The position numbers and the translations under genes are program-made. The notes beneath the pieces are model-generated. The model was not told the origin of the DNA. It saw only the letters and a list, made by a program, of their open reading frames with translations, and did not search any database. This document shows positions 27,329-36,915 of a stretch of DNA of 64,000 nucleotides, piece by piece (position 1 is the stretch's first letter; each line of letters opens with the position of its first letter). This stretch comes from Candidatus Zixiibacteriota bacterium (lineage in GTDB: Bacteria; Zixibacteria; MSB-5A5; GN15; FEB-12). The stretch lies in NCBI GenBank assembly GCA_040753875.1, contig JBFMDV010000030.1, forward strand, positions 1 to 64,000. The letters run 5' to 3'.

Positions 27329-27733
27329 TTGAAGAAACTGACACCGTTATCATTAGCGCGGCTGGCCGGTCGGCTGGCGCTGTCCAAACGCGGCTTCGAT
27401 GTCAAGATCCTCAAACTGAAGTCGCTGTCCAGTGTCTGTGACTACTTTGTCATCGTTTCGGGCGAGGCCGACGTGCAGGTGCGGGCGATCGCCAACGCGG
27501 TGGACGATGGGCTGATGGAGGCAGGATTGAAGCCATATCATGCCGAGGGGCTGTCCGACGGGAACTGGGTGCTGCTTGACTATATCGACGTTGTCGTGCA
27601 CGTGTTCTACGAACCGACCCGTCGATTCTACGCGCTTGAAAAACTATGGGGCGACGCGCCGGTAGAAGAGATTGTGGATGGTCCGGAGCCCAAACACGCG
27701 ACCGCCAAACGGGCGGTACGAAAACGACAATAG
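27329..27733 (+). CDS. rsfS: Ribosome silencing factor
   Basis: 134 residues. RsfS binds L14 of the large subunit and blocks joining of the subunits in stationary phase. Family signatures are clear: VCDYFVIVSGEADVQVRAIA, EGLSDGNWVLLDYIDVVVHV and FYALEKLWGDAP. The start is TTG; GGAG lies about 15 bases upstream, farther than usual, so the exact start is uncertain. It follows the LytR_C gene as is common in Gram-negative and FCB genomes and precedes rho by 27 bases. Confidence 0.93.
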   Translation: MKKLTPLSLARLAGRLALSKRGFDVKILKLKSLSSVCDYFVIVSGEADVQVRAIANAVDDGLMEAGLKPYHAEGLSDGNWVLLDYIDVVVHVFYEPTRRFYALEKLWGDAPVEEIVDGPEPKHATAKRAVRKRQ

Positions 27734-27760
27734 AAACGCATTGCATAGGATGACAGGGAA

Positions 27761-29014
27761 ATGGAACTCGTAGAGTTAAAGGCCAAGACCATCGCCGAGC
27801 TGCTCAAGATCGCCGAGGATCTGGATATCCCGGGCGTCTCCGGCCTGCGCAAGTCGGAGTTGATTTACAAGGTGATGGAAGCGACCACCTCCTCGACCAC
27901 CAACGGGATGATCTTCGCCGAAGGGGTTCTGGAGGTGATGGAAGAGGGGTACGGTTTTCTACGTTCGTCGGACTACAACTATCTGCCGGGGCCGGACGAC
28001 ATCTATGTGTCGCCATCGCAGATCAAGCGGTTTGACCTCCGGACCGGCGATACGGTGTCGGGCCAGGTGCGCCCGCCCAAGGAGAACGAGCGGTATTTCG
28101 CCCTGCTCAAGATCGAGGCGGTGAATTTCGAGGACCCGGAAGTCGCGAAACACAAGACGTTGTTCGATAATCTGACGCCGCTGTATCCGAATGAGGCGTT
28201 TCACCTGGAACTGCACACCGAAGAACTGACCACGCGCATTATCGATCTCATGTGCCCGATCGGCAAAGGGCAGCGTTCGCTGATCACGTCGCCGCCGAAG
28301 GCGGGCAAGACGATGATCCTCCAGAAGATCGCGCAGTCGGTTGTGGCCAATCACCCAAAAGTTCGCCTGATCGTGTTGTTGATCGACGAGCGTCCCGAGG
28401 AAGTAACGGAAATGCGCCGTTCGGTGCGTGGTGAAGTGATATCGTCAACTTTCGATGAGCCGGCGGAGAGACATGTCCAGGTTGCCAACATGGTGTTGGA
28501 GAAGGCCAAACGACTTGTGGAGCACAAGCACGATGTGGTAATCCTGCTGGACTCGATTACACGGCTGGCCCGTGCCCACAACGCGGTGGTGCCGCATTCC
28601 GGCAAGATCCTCTCGGGCGGCGTGGACTCCAACGCTCTGCATAAGCCGAAACGGTTTTTCGGTGCGGCACGAAATATCGAGGAGGGTGGATCGCTGACAA
28701 TTGTCGGTACCGCGCTGATCGAGACCGGCTCGCGAATGGACGAAGTCATCTTCGAAGAGTTCAAAGGGACCGGTAACATGGAAATGGTACTGGATCGTCG
28801 CCTCTCCGACCGCCGTATTTTCCCGGCCATGGACCTGAATCGGTCGTCTACCCGTAAGGAAGAGCTTCTCATGACTGATGAGGTGCTTAACAAAATCTGG
28901 ATACTCCGCAAATTCCTGGCGGAAATGAACCCGATCGAGGCCATGGAGTTCCTCACCGACCGTATGAAGAAGACCAAGACCAACGAGCGGTTCCTGGCAT
29001 CAATGAAGGATTGA
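27761..29014 (+). CDS. rho: Transcription termination factor Rho
   Basis: 417 residues, standard size. The N-terminal helical domain ([20 protein letters not shown]) is followed by the cold-shock RNA-binding domain ([16 protein letters not shown], about 48-115) and the RecA-like ATPase with P-loop [10 protein letters not shown], Walker [16 protein letters not shown], and the Q/R-loops (GALESN-like [14 protein letters not shown]). The gene ends with a strong intrinsic terminator hairpin at 29057-29103. AGGA lies about ten bases before the ATG. Confidence 0.98.
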   Translation: MELVELKAKTIAELLKIAEDLDIPGVSGLRKSELIYKVMEATTSSTTNGMIFAEGVLEVMEEGYGFLRSSDYNYLPGPDDIYVSPSQIKRFDLRTGDTVSGQVRPPKENERYFALLKIEAVNFEDPEVAKHKTLFDNLTPLYPNEAFHLELHTEELTTRIIDLMCPIGKGQRSLITSPPKAGKTMILQKIAQSVVANHPKVRLIVLLIDERPEEVTEMRRSVRGEVISSTFDEPAERHVQVANMVLEKAKRLVEHKHDVVILLDSITRLARAHNAVVPHSGKILSGGVDSNALHKPKRFFGAARNIEEGGSLTIVGTALIETGSRMDEVIFEEFKGTGNMEMVLDRRLSDRRIFPAMDLNRSSTRKEELLMTDEVLNKIWILRKFLAEMNPIEAMEFLTDRMKKTKTNERFLASMKD

Positions 29015-29056
29015 GCGAGCCGGAGCAGCGACGACGGCGCGTGAATGTACGAATGC

Positions 29057-29103
29057 CGGCAGGTTCCCTTGCGCCGCAAACGCAAGGCGACCTGCCGTTT
29101 CGT
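29057..29103 (+). terminator. Two-tier terminator hairpin after rho
   Basis: CGGCAGGT (29057-29064) pairs with ACCTGCCG (29090-29097), and inside it CCTTGCG (29067-29073) pairs with CGCAAGG (29081-29087), with two-base bulges on both sides. TTTCGTTTG follows. It lies between rho and the convergent propeller gene, so it may serve both, but the T-run is only on the plus side. The two-tier plan recalls the palindromic units around panC. Confidence 0.75.
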
Positions 29104-29119
29104 TTGTTGGGAAGAGTGT

Positions 29120-30076
29120 CTACTTTACGGTACCGCGTATGATGCCGCCGTCCGAACCGACAGCGTAGAGTTTGTTTCCGATCAGGCAGAGATCGAGTAT
29201 GTCAATGGGTTGGGGGATTTTCTCTGCCTTCCACGTCTTGCCGCCGTCGATCGTCTTCTGGAGCATGCCGGTACTGCCGGCAACGTAGCCGATATCGGCG
29301 CTTAGAAGCGCCACCGATGTATACTGCACGCTTTCGTCCAGCGAGATAGACGTCCAGGAGTTGCCGCCATCGTGAGTGTACGCCCCCATGCCTTGATTCC
29401 CTACGATAACACCGAATGTCCCATAGAAAGCGATGGCGCGCCCCGGCTTACCGTCGATTGTCTTGCGGTCCTGCCAGGTGGCTCCCAAGTCGCGGGAATA
29501 ATGCAACCGTCCCCAACTCTGGAAGCAGACGGGCGATCCCGCCCGGTAGAAGAGCTCGCCGTAACCTCGTCCCAGGTCGGGCAGTTGATCCCATGATCTG
29601 CCAAAGTCGGTGCTGCGAAGCAACAAACCCTTCGAACGATCTTTCGCGTCACGGGCCCACCCGACCACGAGAGCGGTCTTTGAATCCAACATGATCGTGC
29701 TCAGAAGCCAGGGTAGTGTATCTCTGAGGGAGCGATCACTCCAGGTAGCGCCGCCATCGAAGGTAAGCAGGATCGCACCGTGCCGTCCGCAAACGATACC
29801 GGTATCGCCGTTGATGAAGCTGACATCTTCAAGCGGCATGTTTCCTGGGAACCTGAGCAGAGTCCAGATCCGTCCGCCGTTATCGGTGCGAAGAACCTTG
29901 CCGCTGCTGGTCACCACAAAGCCGGTATCGGGATTCACGAACCAGACGCCGCTGATGTTGTCGTCGACGGGAGTCTTTATAAGTTCCCAGTTGTCAGCCC
30001 GCGTGCTGCCGGCGAACAGGAACATTGCGAGCACTGTTATCGCTGATAACCAGAGACAGTTTTTTGATTGTCGCAT
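29120..30076 (-). CDS. Secreted YCF48/BNR-type beta-propeller protein
   Basis: 318 residues. A signal peptide (about 1-27, cleavage near STRA-D) is followed by five to six repeats with the BNR/YCF48 pattern, for example RTDNGGRIWTLL, TFDGGATWSDRS, RSTDFGRSWDQL, YSRDLGATWQDR, THDGGNSWTSIS and TIDGGKTWKAEK. In plants and cyanobacteria such proteins help assemble photosystem II; in non-photosynthetic bacteria they are secreted proteins of unknown role. It is a single gene, facing rho across the terminator. Confidence 0.85.
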   Translation of the reverse strand: MRQSKNCLWLSAITVLAMFLFAGSTRADNWELIKTPVDDNISGVWFVNPDTGFVVTSSGKVLRTDNGGRIWTLLRFPGNMPLEDVSFINGDTGIVCGRHGAILLTFDGGATWSDRSLRDTLPWLLSTIMLDSKTALVVGWARDAKDRSKGLLLRSTDFGRSWDQLPDLGRGYGELFYRAGSPVCFQSWGRLHYSRDLGATWQDRKTIDGKPGRAIAFYGTFGVIVGNQGMGAYTHDGGNSWTSISLDESVQYTSVALLSADIGYVAGSTGMLQKTIDGGKTWKAEKIPQPIDILDLCLIGNKLYAVGSDGGIIRGTVK

Positions 30077-30190
30077 CTGCTGCCCTTTTGTACACTCCAG
30101 ACTACGCTACGATTCAACCTTTGATGCGTGCGCAGTGTATGCATGATAGCAGTTTCTGTCAATTGAAACCGACAAGGATAAGTATCTCGC

Positions 30191-30856
30191 ATGGCTCAGT
30201 GGCCGCTCATCGATATTCGGCATCTCAAAGTGAAGAATGAGCGGGGGGATCTCGTCTTCACCGACTTGAGCATCGAACTCCAGCCCGGCCAATCCATGAT
30301 AATCACGGGGCCGGCCGGATCCGGGAAGACAACGATCGCGGAGCTTCTTGTTGGTTTGAAGTCCCCTTACGAAGGGAGCTTGGAGTTATTCGGCGAAGCC
30401 GTCAAGCCGGGGCGAACTCGACAGATGCGGAAGTTCCGGCGCAAGATCGGAGGGGTTGGCGGACCTTGGGGGCTGATCCCATCGATGACGGTGACTGAGA
30501 ATATCCTCTTGCCGCTCATAATCGCCGGCGAACGCCCCAGGACTCAGAGGGAACGCCTTCGCAAGATGCTCAATGAATTCGGGCTGTCCAAAGTCGCGGG
30601 ACATCACCCGGCACATTTGACACGAGTTGAAAGTACGCTCTGTCAGATAGCCCGCGCCTCGATCGCCAACCAGCCGCTCGTGGTTCTTGATGAACCCTCC
30701 GCCGGTCTTGATATCCCCACTTATCAACACGTCTGCGAGTACATGGTGAAGGCATCGGTCTCGGGCCGTTCCATGCTGGTCTTGTCGTCGGAGTTGCCGC
30801 CGCAGGAGATCCCGGGAAGTATTCATTACCGTATCGTCAACGGGCGGCTGGAATGA
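30191..30856 (+). CDS. ftsE: FtsE-like ABC ATPase with eroded catalytic motifs
   Basis: 221 residues, FtsE size, followed by ftsX with a four-base overlap. Walker A GPAGSGKT (40-47), Walker B VVLDEP with catalytic-position Glu (about 168) and the D-loop SAGLD are intact. However, the Q-loop Gln is a Gly (about 91), the signature LSGGE/Q reads LTRVE (143-147), and the H-loop His is Ser (about 200). ATP binding is plausible but hydrolysis and dimer closure should be weak or absent. Assignment as FtsE rests on gene order (ftsE-ftsX-envC) and overall similarity. AAGGA lies 12 bases before the ATG. Confidence 0.8.
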   Translation: MAQWPLIDIRHLKVKNERGDLVFTDLSIELQPGQSMIITGPAGSGKTTIAELLVGLKSPYEGSLELFGEAVKPGRTRQMRKFRRKIGGVGGPWGLIPSMTVTENILLPLIIAGERPRTQRERLRKMLNEFGLSKVAGHHPAHLTRVESTLCQIARASIANQPLVVLDEPSAGLDIPTYQHVCEYMVKASVSGRSMLVLSSELPPQEIPGSIHYRIVNGRLE

Positions 30857-31710
30857 CCCGGTTCAGTTTTGTCTGGCGAGAATTGGGGCGAATGCTCTAC
30901 CGGTATCCAGGGACCGCCCTCGGCTCGTTCCTGTCGTTGAGTCTTCTGTTTCTGCTGTTCGACGTGTTCTGGGTGGCCACCGGGACGACCAATCAATTCT
31001 ACGCGACGTTATTATCCGACCTTCGCATGGAGGCGTTTGTCTCGGAAGAACTGCCGGATTCGGCGCTGACACGGCTTTCGTCCGACATTGCCGACATGGC
31101 GGGCATTCGCTCGGTCGAGTACGTCTCCCGGGAACAGGCGCGTCAGGACCTGGCCAATCTGGTCGGGACCGACCTGTTGGTGGGGTATGATTCGCTGAAC
31201 CCACTCCCGCGATCTTTCGTTCTCATACTCGATGGCGCGTATCACGGGCTTTCCGCAATGGGGGGCCTGGAGCAGCGATTGGTGGCTCTTACGGGCGTAG
31301 CCGAAGTGCATTACAGTAAGAAGTGGCTGGAGCAAATGGAGCAGACAAGACTCCTGTTCCGGACTGTGGGACTGGCGCTGGGCGCCATCATTTTGCTGGC
31401 GGCCATCATCACGACCAGCAACAGTATTCGCCTGATGACCAGAGCACGCGCTCTGGGCCTGCACCAGATGCGGCTCCTGGGGGCTGGCCGGTTGTTTACG
31501 GCTTCGCCGTTTCTGCTCGAAGGCTTCTTGCTTACCGGCATGTCTGCGGTGGGGTCCTGGGGGCTCTTGCTGATCGGCGTCCGGAAGATCTCATTCAGCC
31601 AGTTCGCCGTGGTAGTGCCGGCCTATGCTGACATGGCGTTATTCTGCCTGGCGGCAGCCTTGCTCGGGGCAGTCAGCGGCCTTCTGGGCATCAGGAAGGC
31701 ACTGCGATGA
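30853..31710 (+). CDS. ftsX: Cell division protein FtsX
   Basis: 285 residues with the FtsX topology: a cytoplasmic N-terminus, membrane helix about 23-43, a periplasmic domain (about 45-160) with EAFVSEELPDSALTRLSSDI and SVEYVSREQARQDL, then three helices (about 172-195, 217-240, 255-280). FtsX relays ATPase state to periplasmic hydrolase activators. The ATG overlaps the ftsE stop, and the stop overlaps the envC-like ATG, both by four bases, so the three proteins are made together. Confidence 0.92.
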   Translation: MTRFSFVWRELGRMLYRYPGTALGSFLSLSLLFLLFDVFWVATGTTNQFYATLLSDLRMEAFVSEELPDSALTRLSSDIADMAGIRSVEYVSREQARQDLANLVGTDLLVGYDSLNPLPRSFVLILDGAYHGLSAMGGLEQRLVALTGVAEVHYSKKWLEQMEQTRLLFRTVGLALGAIILLAAIITTSNSIRLMTRARALGLHQMRLLGAGRLFTASPFLLEGFLLTGMSAVGSWGLLLIGVRKISFSQFAVVVPAYADMALFCLAAALLGAVSGLLGIRKALR

Positions 31711-32891
31711 CAAAGACGATCCGGTGTTTGGCGTGCATCAGTCTCGTAGTAACCTTCATTTCCGCGGGGTTGGTGCGTGCTGCCGATCCCAAAAAGGGGA
31801 AAGTGACAGACCAGCGCCAGGAACTTGAGAAACTCAAGCGTGATGTGCAGAAGAGCCAGTCGCGGCTCGATTCGCTCAAGCGAGAGGAAGCGCGCGTTCA
31901 GAAAGACCTCTCCGAGTACGACCAGCGGATCACATCGCAAAGACAGGTCCTGGACCGTTTGAAACGAGAGCGAACGCAGCTTTCGAGGGCGATCGGCGAA
32001 GCGGAGAATCAGCAGAAATCGAGTCAGCAGAATCTCGAACAGACGCAGCGGCGTTTTCTGGCCAACGTACGCCAATTGTATGTTTCTGCCCGGCAGACCG
32101 ACTATTCATTCCTCGCGCGTCCCGATGAAGAACGCGAGATGCACCGGCGGCTCATTTACCTTACGCAACTGGCCAATTTTGAGTCGGGCAGCGTCACTTC
32201 AGCCTCGCAATCCCTCTCCCAGTCTCTGGCCGAGTTGAAGCAACTCATCGGTGAAGGGAGCCAGATGTCCGGTCTGGTCAAGCAAAAAGAGGCCTCGTAT
32301 GCGCTCGAAAAGAGCCGTAAGCAACGCCGGGAGAAGGCGCTCGACCGGATCCGTCGCCTGAGCAAAGATGAAGCTGAGCGGGTCATTTCGCTCAGCAAAG
32401 TTGCCGAAGAGATGGAATCGATCATCGCCCGTCTGGAGAAGCAGCAACGAGAGGCACAGGCGCGACGCCAGACGCAGCCGCGCAGCAGTTCCTCGTTCGC
32501 CGGATTGAAAGGGAATCTGGCGACGCCGTTCAAGGGAACGGTGCTGACTTCGTTCGGGCACTCGGTCGACCCGGTCACTCGCCTCAAGTCATTCTCTCCC
32601 GGCATTGTTATTAAGGGAGCGCCCAAAGGAGCTATGCACTCCGTGGCCGCCGGCACGGTCGTGTACACGGGCAATTTGCGGGGATACGGGAATTTTGTTA
32701 TTGTCGATCATGACGGCGAGTACTACACGACCTACGCGGGACTTGGCGGGATTACCGTCGAATCGAACCAGGAGGTTCGCGCCGGGCAACAACTTGGGCA
32801 GGCGGGGGGTGACGGCATTGTCCGGTTCGAATTGCGTAAAGGGCGCGAGCCGCTTGATCCGGTGGAGTGGTTGACAATTGAATCGTTCTAA
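31707..32891 (+). CDS. envC: EnvC-like periplasmic activator: coiled coil plus LytM domain
   Basis: 394 residues. A signal peptide (about 1-24) precedes a long coiled coil (about 30-250, KRDVQKSQSRLDSLKREEAR and similar), then a C-terminal LytM (M23) domain (about 275-390). Metal ligands of active M23 peptidases are missing: the H-x-G-x-D site reads FSPGIVIKG, the H-x-x-H segment reads YTTYAGLG and the H-x-H reads VRFELR. EnvC of E. coli is likewise a dead LytM that activates amidases, so an activator role under FtsEX control is the best call. Third gene of the overlapping ftsE-ftsX-envC operon. Confidence 0.88.
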   Translation: MTKTIRCLACISLVVTFISAGLVRAADPKKGKVTDQRQELEKLKRDVQKSQSRLDSLKREEARVQKDLSEYDQRITSQRQVLDRLKRERTQLSRAIGEAENQQKSSQQNLEQTQRRFLANVRQLYVSARQTDYSFLARPDEEREMHRRLIYLTQLANFESGSVTSASQSLSQSLAELKQLIGEGSQMSGLVKQKEASYALEKSRKQRREKALDRIRRLSKDEAERVISLSKVAEEMESIIARLEKQQREAQARRQTQPRSSSSFAGLKGNLATPFKGTVLTSFGHSVDPVTRLKSFSPGIVIKGAPKGAMHSVAAGTVVYTGNLRGYGNFVIVDHDGEYYTTYAGLGGITVESNQEVRAGQQLGQAGGDGIVRFELRKGREPLDPVEWLTIESF

Positions 32892-32898
32892 CATCACC

Positions 32899-34011
32899 AT
32901 GGCACAGGCGAAGGCCTGGAGTTTGTTGTCGCGCAGTTACCGATCGGGTCGAGTGGCCTCGACATATCTCTTCTGCGGGCGGGAAGGGGTTGGCCACTGG
33001 CCGTTGGCGGTCCAGTTTGCCGCCCTCCTGAATTGCCGGGAGACCGTCCCATCCGCGGAGAATCCCGAGGTTTTCGTACCGTGCGGCGTCTGCGTCCAGT
33101 GCCGGAACATCTTTGCACTCAATTTCCCGGGATTGCACTTGATCGTCCCGATCCCCTCGCACAAGAACCTGGGGGAAGCGATCGACCTCACCAACGCGTT
33201 CCTTGACGAGAAGAGGGCAGAACCGTATAAGCTGCTTAGTTCGGAGACCGCGGTGTCGATTCCCATTCTGCTGGCGCGCGAGGTCAAGCAGGCGCTATCA
33301 AGGAAGGGAACCGAAGGAACCACGCGGGTCGTGTTGTTTTACCAGATGGAGAAAATGCTGCCGTCATCGGCCGATGCGCTCCTGAAGCTCATCGAGGAAC
33401 CGTCACCTGACACAGTGATCATATTGACGGCCGAGCGGCCGGAGTCGCTGCTGCCCACTATTCAGTCACGGGCGCAGAAAATAAAACTTGGTCGGGTACC
33501 TGAACAGGTGACAGCCTCGTATCTGCGCGAGCATTACAAAGTAAGCGACACGCGAGCCAGGCTCCTGGCGCGCCTGTCGGAAGGGGTGCTTGGGCAGGCA
33601 ATCGAATTGGCTTCGGTCGAAGAAGATGAAGAGTTGTCGCGTCGGGCGGTCGGTTTTCTGTTGTTCAAATCTCTGTTTGTCGACCGGAATCCGGAAACGA
33701 TCGGCCATTTGGTGGAATTGCTGGAACGAAGCGGCCGGAGTGAAGCCGAGGAACTCCTGCGGCTCTGGCAGTCGCTGGTTCGTGATTGTGTATATTATGC
33801 CGTCACCGGCAGCGATGCGGAGTTTGTCAATGTGGATTTTGGCTCGGACCTGGTCAAGTTCGCACGGTCGTTTGACGATCCGAAGGTGGCGGTAGCGATG
33901 ACCGACCGAATCAAGAATACCCTTGCCGATCTTCGCCGCAACGTGCATATTCAGTCCGCCTTAGTGTCGCTCTCACTTAGACTTAAGGCTGATCTGCAGG
34001 TGTCCGGGTAA
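32899..34011 (+). CDS. holB: DNA polymerase III delta-prime-like clamp loader subunit
   Basis: About 370 residues. It has the clamp-loader fold: YLFCGREGVGHWPLAVQFA where a P-loop would be (GxxGxGK-T reads GREGVGHW, so no nucleotide binding, as for delta-prime), a zinc-finger set of Cys (CRET near 55 and CGVCVQC near 75), VVLFYQMEKMLPSSADALLK with LKLIEEPSPDTVIILTA, and LLPTIQSRAQKIKL, the S-R-C-like sensor. The ORF is open to a TTG at 32878 inside envC; the ATG at 32899 gives the normal N-terminus. It starts a run shared with Bacillus: holB, ricT, metG, tatD, rsmA. Confidence 0.85.
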   Translation: MAQAKAWSLLSRSYRSGRVASTYLFCGREGVGHWPLAVQFAALLNCRETVPSAENPEVFVPCGVCVQCRNIFALNFPGLHLIVPIPSHKNLGEAIDLTNAFLDEKRAEPYKLLSSETAVSIPILLAREVKQALSRKGTEGTTRVVLFYQMEKMLPSSADALLKLIEEPSPDTVIILTAERPESLLPTIQSRAQKIKLGRVPEQVTASYLREHYKVSDTRARLLARLSEGVLGQAIELASVEEDEELSRRAVGFLLFKSLFVDRNPETIGHLVELLERSGRSEAEELLRLWQSLVRDCVYYAVTGSDAEFVNVDFGSDLVKFARSFDDPKVAVAMTDRIKNTLADLRRNVHIQSALVSLSLRLKADLQVSG

Positions 34012-34032
34012 GACGCTCACGCAAGGACAGTC

Positions 34033-34959
34033 ATGGCTGAATTGTATCTGGTTGAATTCAAGGGCTCCCGAAAAGAGTACTTCTATAACTCGTACCACCA
34101 TGCGCTAAAGGCGCAGGAACACGTCATCGTGCAAGCCGATCAGGGGGAGGACATCGGCGTGCTCATGAAGCGGATCGATGCGCACATCGATTTCGCGGAT
34201 GCTGCCCGCCCCCGGTCGATCCTTCGGCCGGCGGGCCGTGAGGATCGGCTGCACCTGGATGACCTGCGCAAAAAGGAAGCGCAGTACAAGAAGGAAATCC
34301 TCGTTCTTATTCGTAAGCACGGTCTGGTCATGAAAGTCGTGGATTGTGAATGTCAGTTCGACGGCAACAAGATCACGTTTTTCTTTACCGCCGAACACCG
34401 GGTGGACTTCCGGGCGCTCGTGCGCGACCTTGCCTCGCGATACCGCACGCGAATTGAACTCCGTCAAATCGGTGTCCGCGATGAAGCGCGCCGGCTTGAT
34501 GGATATGGCATATGCGGGCGGCGTCAGTGCTGTAATACGTTCATCCGGGATTTTGCGCCGATCTCGACCGCGCATGCGCGCGAACAGGATCTGTCGCTCA
34601 ATCCATCAAAGATCTCCGGCAACTGCGGGCGACTACTCTGCTGCCTGCGATATGAGGTCGACATGTATTCTTCGGCGAAACGCGCCTTTCCGGCGGTCGG
34701 AATGATGGTGGTGACCAAACAAGGGCCCGGGATCCTCCAGCGAGTCGATATCTTTCAACAGGAGGCGATCCTCATGGCTGAAGACGGCAGCGTATTCCGC
34801 GCCAAGGCGGCCGATATTCTGAGCGCGTTCAAGCCGCAGGCAGGTGAGACAGCTGCGGTCAAACCTGCCCCCAGCGCGATCACCGAAGATGAGACCGCAG
34901 CGGGAACCACCCAGGACGAGTTGAGCAAGCTGGACGAACCTGAGAGCCTTCAACCGTGA
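34033..34959 (+). CDS. ricT: PSP1/RicT-family protein
   Basis: 308 residues. It carries the PSP1 domain (about 15-250) with the Cys-rich patches GICGRRQCCNTFIRDF and SGNCGRLLCCLRYE that hold iron-sulfur clusters in the B. subtilis RicT (YaaT) complex, which works with RNase Y. Position between holB and metG is the same as in Firmicutes. No RicA or RicF partners are present in the window. A low-complexity acidic tail (about 265-308) follows the domain. Confidence 0.9.
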   Translation: MAELYLVEFKGSRKEYFYNSYHHALKAQEHVIVQADQGEDIGVLMKRIDAHIDFADAARPRSILRPAGREDRLHLDDLRKKEAQYKKEILVLIRKHGLVMKVVDCECQFDGNKITFFFTAEHRVDFRALVRDLASRYRTRIELRQIGVRDEARRLDGYGICGRRQCCNTFIRDFAPISTAHAREQDLSLNPSKISGNCGRLLCCLRYEVDMYSSAKRAFPAVGMMVVTKQGPGILQRVDIFQQEAILMAEDGSVFRAKAADILSAFKPQAGETAAVKPAPSAITEDETAAGTTQDELSKLDEPESLQP

Positions 34960-34980
34960 CCTTTCGTAAGGAGCCATGAC

Positions 34981-36915
34981 ATGCCCCGTCCTTTCTACAT
35001 AACGACACCTATCTATTACGTCAACGACAAGCCGCATATCGGCCACGCCTATACGACGATCGCCGCCGATATGATCGCACGGTTTCACCGGATGGCCGGG
35101 CGGGAGGCGTTCTTTCTGACCGGCACCGATGAGCATGGCACGAAGGTGGCCGAGGCTGCACGCGAGGTCGGGCTTTCGGAGCAGGAGTTCTGCGACCGGA
35201 CGGTCGAGACGTTCAAGTCTGCCTGGAAGAACCTGGGTATCAAGTACGATTATTTCATCCGTACGACCTCCGAGCGCCACAAGGTGGCGGTAAGCAAGTT
35301 TCTGGATGCAATGCGGGGGGCGAAGACCGAGGACGGTCGGGCGGTGGTCTATTCCGGATATTACGAGGGGCTGTACTGCACCGGGTGTGAGAAGTTCCTG
35401 ACCGAAAAGGAGCTAGTGGACGGACTTTGCCCGTATCATCGGCGCCCGCCTGAGAAACTGCGCGAGAAGAATTATTTCTTTCGCCTGACAGCCTTTGCGG
35501 AGAGGATCAAAGCGAAGGTCGAATCGGGCGACCTTAACATTCTTCCCGAGGAGCGTCGGCGTGAAGTGCTTGGGTTGATCGGCCAGGACCTGCCGGACTT
35601 CTCGTTGTCGCGTGAACGGGTGAAGTGGGGGATCCCGCTTTCCTTCGACAAAAGCCAGGTGGCCTACGTGTGGGTCGATGCTCTGTCCAACTATATCTCG
35701 GCGATCGGTTATGGTGACGATGAGGCGACGTTCGACAAATGGTGGAACGAGGCAGAAGTGGTTCACCTGATGGCCAAGGATATCCTCAAGTTCCATTGCT
35801 TGTACTGGCCCGCCATGTTGATGGCCGCCGGTGTGAAGCTCCCCGACGCCATATTCCTGCACGGTTTTTTCACCGTGGACGGCGAGAAGATGTCCAAATC
35901 ACTGGGGAACATGATCGATCCGAACGACATGGTGGCGCAGTTCGGACCGGACGGCACGCGGTATTTGCTCCTGACGCAGTATCCGTTCGGGATCGACGGT
36001 GACGTGCAAGCAAAGCGATTCGTGTCACAATACAATTCGGATCTGGCGAACGATCTCGGGAATCTGGCGTCGCGAGTGGGCAAGATGATCATGACCAATT
36101 TCGGCGGCAAACTGCCGGCTCCCTCGCGGGATATCGACGGGCTCGATCAGCTTATGCTGCTGGCCGACCAGGCCCCTACCAGCGCGTATGGTCATATCAA
36201 ACATTTTCGCCTGACGAATGCGATTGCCGATGCCATGAACCTGGTCAAAGCTGCCAACAAGTTCTTCAACGACACCGCCCCGTGGACACTGTCGAAAAAC
36301 GGACAGAGTGAGCGGCAAGGAGGCATTCTATATGCCTGTGCCGAAGTGATTCGGATCGTGTCGATCATGCTCTACCCCGTCATGCCGAAGAAAATGCGGG
36401 AGCTGCGTACGGCGTATGGCCTCACTGATGCCACCCTCTCGCTTGACAATGCCCGCCAGTTCTTCGTGCTGGAGCCGGGGACACCAGTGCAGGTCGAGCA
36501 GGCGGTCTTTCCTCGCTTGAATGCGCCCGACGCCTCGGTGCCGCAGCCAAAACAGGCGGCGGCCGCTTCCGTACCCGCGGCAAGTGAGCCCGGTTTATTA
36601 GATATCACGGATTTCGCCAAAGCGGATCTGCGAGTTGCAACTGTCCTGGCTGCCGAACGCGTGACCGGCGCCAACAAGCTGCTGCGACTCCAGATCGACT
36701 TGGGTTCGGAGAAACGCCAGATCGTGGCGGGAGTGGCGGAGTACTACGCTCCGGAGAAGATGGTCGGGCGGAAGATCGTCGTCGTGACCAATCTCAAGCC
36801 GGCGGTGATTCGCGGCGTGGAATCCCGTGGTATGCTGCTGGCAGCCAAAGCAGGAGCTAATCTGTTTCTGCTCACGCCCGATGGCGACCTGCCTCCCGGC
36901 GCCAAAGTCAGTTAA
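34981..36915 (+). CDS. metG: Methionyl-tRNA synthetase with C-terminal tRNA-binding domain
   Basis: 644 residues. The HIGH motif is PHIGHAY (about 18-24), followed by TGTDEHG, a zinc knuckle with CTGCEKFL and LCPYH (three Cys and a His), and KMSKSLGN (about 303). The C-terminal 100 residues are an EMAP/Trbp111-like OB domain (ITDFAKADLRVATVLAAERV, GSEKRQIVAGVAEYY), which allows dimerisation and tRNA binding. AAGGAG lies seven bases before the ATG. The stop TAA shares its last A with the ATG of tatD. Confidence 0.97.
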   Translation: MPRPFYITTPIYYVNDKPHIGHAYTTIAADMIARFHRMAGREAFFLTGTDEHGTKVAEAAREVGLSEQEFCDRTVETFKSAWKNLGIKYDYFIRTTSERHKVAVSKFLDAMRGAKTEDGRAVVYSGYYEGLYCTGCEKFLTEKELVDGLCPYHRRPPEKLREKNYFFRLTAFAERIKAKVESGDLNILPEERRREVLGLIGQDLPDFSLSRERVKWGIPLSFDKSQVAYVWVDALSNYISAIGYGDDEATFDKWWNEAEVVHLMAKDILKFHCLYWPAMLMAAGVKLPDAIFLHGFFTVDGEKMSKSLGNMIDPNDMVAQFGPDGTRYLLLTQYPFGIDGDVQAKRFVSQYNSDLANDLGNLASRVGKMIMTNFGGKLPAPSRDIDGLDQLMLLADQAPTSAYGHIKHFRLTNAIADAMNLVKAANKFFNDTAPWTLSKNGQSERQGGILYACAEVIRIVSIMLYPVMPKKMRELRTAYGLTDATLSLDNARQFFVLEPGTPVQVEQAVFPRLNAPDASVPQPKQAAAASVPAASEPGLLDITDFAKADLRVATVLAAERVTGANKLLRLQIDLGSEKRQIVAGVAEYYAPEKMVGRKIVVVTNLKPAVIRGVESRGMLLAAKAGANLFLLTPDGDLPPGAKVS

